Shown here piece by piece: positions 5,387 through 9,334 of a stretch of DNA of 9,334 nucleotides (positions within the stretch are counted from its first letter, which is position 1; each line of letters begins with the position of its first letter). Under the pieces are notes generated by a model that searched no databases, was not told the origin of the DNA, and saw only the letters and a program-made list of their open reading frames with translations. The stretch is from Ktedonobacter racemifer. Lineage in GTDB: Bacteria; Chloroflexota; DTOL01; JACQYG01. The position numbers and the translations under genes are program-made. Where the stretch lies: contig DYIS01000088.1 of the NCBI GenBank assembly GCA_020723545.1, positions 1 to 9,334 on the forward strand. Direction: 5' to 3'.

Positions 5387-6769
5387 TTACTTCGCCTCTT
5401 CGATGGCCTTATTGGTCTTGGCCGCCGCGGTGTCCACGGCATCCTTGGGGGCGGCCTTGCCGGAGATCACGCTCTGCAGAGCGTCCTCCAGGAAGGTCCG
5501 GGCGTCCTGCCAGCCGCGAACGTTAGGCTCGGGCCGGGAATACTGGATCATGTCGAAGGCCTGCTTGCCCTGGATGTCGGTCTCCCAGGCCTTCTTGAGA
5601 TCGGCATTCTCGGCGGCCGACTTGCGGATGGGCATGTAGGACGATGTAATGGACCACTTCACGCTCTGTGGCGTGTCAGTGAACCACTTGATGAACTCCC
5701 AGGCCGCTGCCTGCTTGGCCGGGGTGGTCTTGAAGACGGTGATGTTGGCCCCGTACATGACCGTCACCAGCTTGGCCGGGTCGCCCTGAGGGATCATGGT
5801 GATGCCCCACTTGAACTTCTCTTTCTTGGTGTCCTTGTCCGTTAGTGCCCCTTTTACAAAGGGGCGACCAGTACTTGAACCGAAGAACATGGCTACCTTC
5901 TTGTTGCCGAAATCAGCCTGGTAGTCGTATCCTTTGCTTTGGTAAGCGTAGTTGCCCTTGACCAGGCGATCCACCAGAGCGTAGGCATCGTAGGCGGGCT
6001 GGGCATTGAAGGCAACGCCGGAGAGGTCATCCTTCAGGAGCTTGCCGCCCCGGGAGTAGATCCAGCCGTCGATGGTGGAGGCATCCAGTCCCAGCGTCAG
6101 GCCGTACTGGGTGACCTTGCCGGAGGCGTCCTTCTTTTGCAGGGCCATTACCGCCTTCTCGAACTCGTCCCAGGTGAACGGCTTGTCAGCGGTGGGGATG
6201 CGGACGCCTGCTTCCTTGAGCATGTCCTCGTTATAGTAGAGGGACAAAAGGCTCTTGGTAAACGGGAAGGACAGCATCTTGTTCCCGTACTGGGGGAACT
6301 TGTTGGTCTCCATGTAGCCGAGGAAGATGTCGGCCAGGCTCTCCTTAGGCAGCCTGTTCACAAAATCGTCCAGCTCGATGACCGCCCTGGCCTTCATGTA
6401 GTCAGCGATCTGGCTCTCGTAAGCCACGGCCAAGTCGGGAGGGCTGCCGGCCTGGATGGCGGCCAGGATCTTTTGATACAGTTGGGTATAGTTGCCCTGG
6501 AACTCGGCCTTGATGGTGATCTTCTTGGTATTGGTGGCGTTGAAGTCGGCCACCATGGCGTCCAGGGCCTTAGCGTTCCCGCCGGTCTGGGTGTGCCAGA
6601 AGACCACGGTCACTGGCTCGGGTGCAGGAGTTGCGGTAGGCGGCGCTGGAGTGGCGGTGGGCCCCACCGGCTTAGGCGTGGCGGTGGGCGGGACGGGCGT
6701 GGGCCCGCAGCCTGCCACCAAGGAGGCCACCAGGCCTAACAAAAGCACCGTAGCTAAGATCTTTTTCAT
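5387..6769 (-). CDS. Carbohydrate ABC transporter substrate-binding lipoprotein (family 1, CUT1)
   Basis: The product is 460 residues. A type II signal peptide MKKILATVLLLGLVASLVAGC ends in lipobox VAGC, with Cys21 as the lipidated residue. A flexible linker rich in PTATP/PVPPT repeats (about 22-52) tethers the domain to the membrane. The body starts VTVVFWHTQTGGN and includes QAGSPPDLAVAYES, LYYNEDMLKEAG, KPFTWDEFEKAV and AAWEFIKWFTDTPQSVKWS, all typical of UgpB/MalE-like sugar-binding proteins. It captures a sugar, oligosaccharide or sugar-phosphate outside the cell and delivers it to the two permeases encoded upstream. The substrate cannot be read from sequence. GGAGG lies 10 nt before ATG, a slightly long spacing. 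It is the last gene of its operon, whereas the binding protein is usually first, and a 103-nt gap separates it from the permease gene. Confidence 0.95.
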   Translation of the reverse strand: MKKILATVLLLGLVASLVAGCGPTPVPPTATPKPVGPTATPAPPTATPAPEPVTVVFWHTQTGGNAKALDAMVADFNATNTKKITIKAEFQGNYTQLYQKILAAIQAGSPPDLAVAYESQIADYMKARAVIELDDFVNRLPKESLADIFLGYMETNKFPQYGNKMLSFPFTKSLLSLYYNEDMLKEAGVRIPTADKPFTWDEFEKAVMALQKKDASGKVTQYGLTLGLDASTIDGWIYSRGGKLLKDDLSGVAFNAQPAYDAYALVDRLVKGNYAYQSKGYDYQADFGNKKVAMFFGSSTGRPFVKGALTDKDTKKEKFKWGITMIPQGDPAKLVTVMYGANITVFKTTPAKQAAAWEFIKWFTDTPQSVKWSITSSYMPIRKSAAENADLKKAWETDIQGKQAFDMIQYSRPEPNVRGWQDARTFLEDALQSVISGKAAPKDAVDTAAAKTNKAIEEAK

Positions 6770-6851
6770 GGCGTGAATTCCTCCAAAGAATTAGGATTTG
6801 TTGCTGCTAGTCGCCAATCGGTTCAAGAATGCTCCTCCTACATCACCTCCT

Positions 6852-6881
6852 TCTCACCTGCCCCTTCCTCACCTACCCCTT
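6852..6881. repeat. Two tandem 15-bp copies at the end of the second permease gene
   Basis: Units 6852-6866 and 6867-6881 match at 13 of 15 positions (CTCACCT.CCCCTT core). A third partial purine/pyrimidine copy follows to about 6841. The repeat begins inside the last codons of the permease gene and covers its stop codon, so it may have added or removed C-terminal residues. Confidence 0.7.
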
Positions 6882-7769
6882 CAACCCCGTCCGGGCGATG
6901 CCCTCCACGAACTGCTTCTGCGCCACCAGGAACATGGCCACTATGGGCAGAACGGCCAGGGTGGCGGCGGCCATCATGCGATTGTAGTATGAGCCGGCCT
7001 CGCTCTGGAAGGCAGTCAGGCCTACCTGGATGGGCCGCATCTCCGGGTTGCTGGTGACGATCAAGGGCCATAAGAGCGAGTTCCAGCTCCCCAGGAAGCT
7101 GAAAATGCCCACCGTGATCAGGGCTGGCACCGACAGCGGCACCGCCACGTTCCACAGAAATCTAAAGTGGGAACACCCATCTATGACAGCGGCATCGAAG
7201 AGCTCCTTGGGCAGGCTCAGGTAGAACTGCCTCAGGAGGAATATACCGAAGACGCTGGCAGTCCAGGGGACGATGAGAGCCAGAAACGTATTGTACCATT
7301 TTAGGGTCTTGATGATCAAGAAATTCGGGATCAGGATCACCTCGAAGGGCATCATCATGGTGGCCATGAATAGAATGAATAGCACAGTCTTTCCAAAGAA
7401 GCGCATCCGAGCGAAGGCATAGGCGGCCAGGACGGTGGTGATGATGGTGCCCAGGGTGGAAGCCGAGGCCATAAAGGTGGTGTTGGCGAAGTACCGCGGG
7501 AAGGGCGCGGCCTCCCAGGCCTCCCGGAAATTGCTCCAGAGCCACTCCGTCGGCACCAGGGTGGGCGGGAACATCAAGGCCTCTTGGATGGACTTGAAGG
7601 CGGTGGTCACCATCCAATAGAAAGGGAAGACCATGGTCAAGGCACCGAGAGTCAAAAGGGCGTAGATGAGCGCCATCCCGGCCCAGCGCAACAGGCGCGG
7701 TTGCCACGTGCCCTTGCGCTTCCTTGCTCTCTCTCCTTTAGCCAATGATCGGTATCTTTGACTCGTCAT
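6873..7769 (-). CDS. Carbohydrate ABC transporter permease, MalG/UgpE-like
   Basis: The product is 298 residues. A basic cytoplasmic N-terminus (about 1-28) precedes the first span (about 30-55, IYALLTLGALTMVFPFYWMVTTAFK). Further spans lie at roughly 98-120, 128-152, 161-182, 213-237 and 268-285. The EAA loop that docks on the ATPase is ELFDAAVIDGCSHFRFLW with VPL (189-212). The length and the TAFK/IPNFLI features fit the second permease of CUT1 systems. Its ATG overlaps the stop of the preceding permease as ATGA, indicating coupled translation; AAGGTG about 10 nt upstream is a possible ribosome site. The two permeases form the membrane channel for the lipoprotein's sugar. Confidence 0.95.
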   Translation of the reverse strand: MTSQRYRSLAKGERARKRKGTWQPRLLRWAGMALIYALLTLGALTMVFPFYWMVTTAFKSIQEALMFPPTLVPTEWLWSNFREAWEAAPFPRYFANTTFMASASTLGTIITTVLAAYAFARMRFFGKTVLFILFMATMMMPFEVILIPNFLIIKTLKWYNTFLALIVPWTASVFGIFLLRQFYLSLPKELFDAAVIDGCSHFRFLWNVAVPLSVPALITVGIFSFLGSWNSLLWPLIVTSNPEMRPIQVGLTAFQSEAGSYYNRMMAAATLAVLPIVAMFLVAQKQFVEGIARTGLKG

Positions 7770-8782
7770 TCGTAGTGCACCTTTTCGCCAACGTACCGGA
7801 ATTGCACGATAGTCAAGATCAAAACGACCGCCATCAAGATGAAGGCGGCGGCAGCCGCGTACCCCATTTTGGGGTTCCCGGCACCGAAAGCGGTGTTGTA
7901 GATGTAGACTGTCACCGTGCGCGTGGTGTCCAGCGGACCGCCGGCAGGGCCGTTGCGGGTGGTCATGGCGTAAATACCATCAAAGGCCCGGAAGGACCGG
8001 ATCACTGATATTACCAGAAGGAAGAAAGTGGTGGGCGAAAGCAACGGGAAGGTGATCTTCCTGAAGACCTGCCATTCGGTAGCGCCGTCGATGCGGGCCG
8101 CCTCGTACAGCTCCCTGGAGATGTTTCCCAAGCCGGCCAGGTAGATGATCATATTGAAGCCGATGGCGCTCCAGATGGTCATGATTATGACCGCCACCAG
8201 GGCCAGGCTGGGACCCCCAGCCCACTCCGGAACGTTGAGGCCGAGGTTTCCAAGGAACATCTTGAAGACGCCGGTGGGCTCCAGTATCCACTGGAGCGGT
8301 TTGAGGCCGGCCAGTTCCAGAAAGTAGTTGATGACTCCATACTGGGCGTTGAATACCCAGCCCCACACCACCGCTGCGGCTACCACCGAGGTTATGTTGG
8401 GGAGGAAGTAGACAGTGCGAAAGATGCCCCGACCCTGGATGTTCTGAAAGAGCAGGATGGCGATGAAGAGCGAGATGGCCAGGGCGATGGGCACCGTGCC
8501 CAGGGCATACCAGATGGTCACCAGAAGCGAGTTCCAGAGGTCAGGATCCCTCAGCAAGCGTCCGTAGTTCTGCAGGCCCACGAACCTTTCCTGGAGGATG
8601 CTCCACTTGTTGAGGCTGATGAAAAAGGCGTAGAAGATAGGGAAGAAGTGGAAGGTCACGATGATGACGGTGGCTGGCAACAGGTACAGGTAGGCGGCGA
8701 GGGTCTCACTCCAATAGCGCCTCTTGGCGCCCGGGGTGAGCCCCATGGTGTCCTTGAAAAGCAGGTCTCTGAGCTTCGACAT
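7766..8782 (-). CDS. Carbohydrate ABC transporter permease, MalF/UgpA-like
   Basis: The product is 338 residues starting MSKLRDLLFKDTMGL. The first span is at about 30-56 (AYLYLLPATVIIVTFHFFPIFYAFFISL); others are at about 90-112, 125-146, 194-217, 252-265 and 306-326. The EAA loop is ELYEAARIDGATEWQVFRKI with FPLL (224-248). FVGLQNYGRLLRDP and FRTVYFLPN are characteristic of CUT1 first permeases. The start at 8782 has GAGGT 9 nt upstream and lies after the predicted transcription start. The frame stays open to an ATG at 8860, but that codon lies in the -35 box, so the longer version is rejected. It is first in the operon. No ATP-binding subunit is encoded nearby. Confidence 0.95.
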   Translation of the reverse strand: MSKLRDLLFKDTMGLTPGAKRRYWSETLAAYLYLLPATVIIVTFHFFPIFYAFFISLNKWSILQERFVGLQNYGRLLRDPDLWNSLLVTIWYALGTVPIALAISLFIAILLFQNIQGRGIFRTVYFLPNITSVVAAAVVWGWVFNAQYGVINYFLELAGLKPLQWILEPTGVFKMFLGNLGLNVPEWAGGPSLALVAVIIMTIWSAIGFNMIIYLAGLGNISRELYEAARIDGATEWQVFRKITFPLLSPTTFFLLVISVIRSFRAFDGIYAMTTRNGPAGGPLDTTRTVTVYIYNTAFGAGNPKMGYAAAAAFILMAVVLILTIVQFRYVGEKVHYE

Positions 8783-8831
8783 CCGGACGCCACCTCGCTG
8801 GGGTACCGCACGAAAAGCCGGATCTGATTTT

Positions 8832-8860
8832 ATTATAGCAGTCGGGCTGGATGGCGTCAA
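8832..8860 (-). promoter_or_regulatory. Near-consensus promoter of the sugar ABC operon
   Basis: On the minus strand TTGACG (8860-8855), a 17-nt spacer and TATAAT (8837-8832), preceded by an extended TGC, form a strong promoter. Transcription would start near 8825, about 43 nt before the permease ATG. I see no clear operator palindrome around it. The edge of a decayed IS lies only 17 bp upstream of the -35 box. Confidence 0.85.
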
Positions 8861-8877
8861 GGCAGACGCTCATTGGT

Positions 8878-9125
8878 CAGGGTCTTTTAGCTATCCGGTG
8901 GAGGGATGCCAAGAAGGGCCAGGGCCTTCGCCGAGCCGCATGGCGACGCGGAGCAACAGCCACGTTGGTCCTGGCAAAGCGACGGGTGAGCCTTCACCTA
9001 CTAAAGAAACCGCCATCGCCTGGGGAGCGGACTTGGCCCGGACCAGCGAGCGGTTCTCATCGAAGGTCACATCACGTACCTAGTGCATCTCGTTCCAGCT
9101 GTGCCAAAACGCGCCGGTGGCAGGG
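8878..9125 (-). pseudogene. Decayed C-terminal remnant of an ISAs1-family transposase
   Basis: On the minus strand one frame reads FWHSWNEMH, then an amber codon (9082-9080) where the family has Trp or Tyr, then VRDVTFDENRS and LVRAKSAPQAMA. This matches the family's HWxIENxLHWVRDVTFDEDRSQVRTGxAPQVMA block from memory. After about 9010 the match moves to a second frame (RTNVAVAPRRHAAR, compare TNIAAALRRHAAR), then to a third (KALALLGIPPPDS and a TAA at 8889-8887). At least one single-base loss has therefore broken the frame. Just beyond the stop, CAGGGTC at 8878 on the plus strand could be the IS terminal end. The N-terminal two thirds and the other end are absent. The remnant cannot make an active transposase. 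Confidence 0.75.
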
Positions 9126-9297
9126 AGGACGATAAGGAGCATAGAGCCAAGACTGAAGCGGTGCGGCGATTTGACGAAAAGGGGGATCTTGGGGATTTGC
9201 TACCTAAGATGGTGGTGGGCGATGGGTGAATCAGAGAGCAACTGTCTTGGTCTTTGGGCGCGGACAGAGACCAGCGGGCCACCTATGGGGTCAGGTC
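9126..9297. other. Non-coding or degenerate stretch, no gene recognised
   Basis: Several short frames are open but none resembles a known protein or has a good ribosome site. One plus-strand frame ending at the TGA 9227-9229 has a protein-like charged composition (EDDKEHRAKTEAVRRFDEK) but no start codon with a ribosome site. It could be a relic of another gene. The bases GGGGTCAGGTCTTG (9287-9300) stand out at the right end. Confidence 0.4.
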
Positions 9298-9326
9298 TTG
9301 ATTTATAAGAACATTTCTGTTATAGT
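9298..9326 (+). promoter_or_regulatory. Outward-facing plus-strand promoter at the right edge
   Basis: TTGATT (9298-9303), a 17-nt spacer and TATAGT (9321-9326) preceded by TGT make a good extended -10 promoter reading off the window. This is the only plus-strand signal found and implies a divergent transcript beyond the right edge. The -35 overlaps the GGGGTCAGGTCTTG motif. Confidence 0.55.
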
Positions 9327-9334
9327 TTCTCTAT

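Noticed and set aside
5939..6739. 266-codon plus-strand frame opposite the binding-protein gene
   Set aside because: Antisense shadow: the binding-protein frame has a signal peptide, lipobox and family motifs, while this one shows none.
9005..9229. Plus-strand open frame with protein-like text (AVLIEGHITYLV..., EDDKEHRAKTEAVRRFDEK)
   Set aside because: It has no start codon with a ribosome site, and its left half is antisense to the transposase relic, which explains the open frame there. Only the right half could be a relic, and I cannot assign it.
9067..9282. 71-codon minus-strand open frame
   Set aside because: Low-complexity Ser/Pro/Arg composition, no ribosome site, and it overlaps the transposase relic in a different frame from the recognisable motifs.
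1..9334. CRISPR array, tRNA or rRNA genes, phage or defence genes
   Set aside because: I saw no regularly spaced repeats, no tRNA-like cloverleaf sequences, and no nuclease, phage or toxin-antitoxin proteins on either strand.

Overview
The window is a GC-rich piece of bacterial chromosome with every recognisable intact gene on the minus strand. I infer a member of the Chloroflexota or a close relative. The grounds are proline/threonine-rich linkers of the TPTAT/TPTPTP type in exported proteins, a Cys-rich (zinc-type) ribosomal protein S18, a Hanks-type kinase without membrane anchor, and a sugar transporter lipoprotein of the style common in that phylum. This is judged from sequence style, not from a database comparison.

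Reading in the direction of transcription (right to left), there are four transcription units. (1) A carbohydrate ABC transporter operon (8782 to 5387): two CUT1-type permeases with a 4-bp ATGA overlap, then a lipoprotein substrate-binding protein. It is driven by a near-consensus promoter (8832-8860) and closed by a strong intrinsic terminator (5310-5350). No ATPase gene is present, so the complex presumably uses an ATPase encoded elsewhere. (2) ychF, a TGS-domain Obg-like ATPase, with its own promoter (5247-5275). (3) A soluble Ser/Thr protein kinase with a roughly 260-residue C-terminal region I cannot assign. It has a perfect-consensus promoter (3981-4008) and a terminator that overlaps the next promoter. 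(4) The ribosomal/replication operon rpsF-ssb-rpsR (2081 to 905), followed in the same direction by a membrane-anchored parvulin-type prolyl isomerase that runs off the left edge. The usual fourth gene, rplI, is not in that slot. The rpsF leader is about 160 nt and can form a structure that may be the S6:S18 autoregulatory element.

The right end (8861-9334) has no intact gene. It holds the decayed C-terminal part of an ISAs1-family transposase on the minus strand, with an in-frame amber codon and at least one frameshift. The likely IS end lies only about 17 bp upstream of the transporter operon's -35 box. At the extreme right edge a good plus-strand promoter points out of the window.

No obviously new multi-gene system is visible. 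The points most worth following are the kinase's unassigned C-terminal domain, the structured rpsF leader, the prolyl isomerase in the rplI position and the transposase relic.
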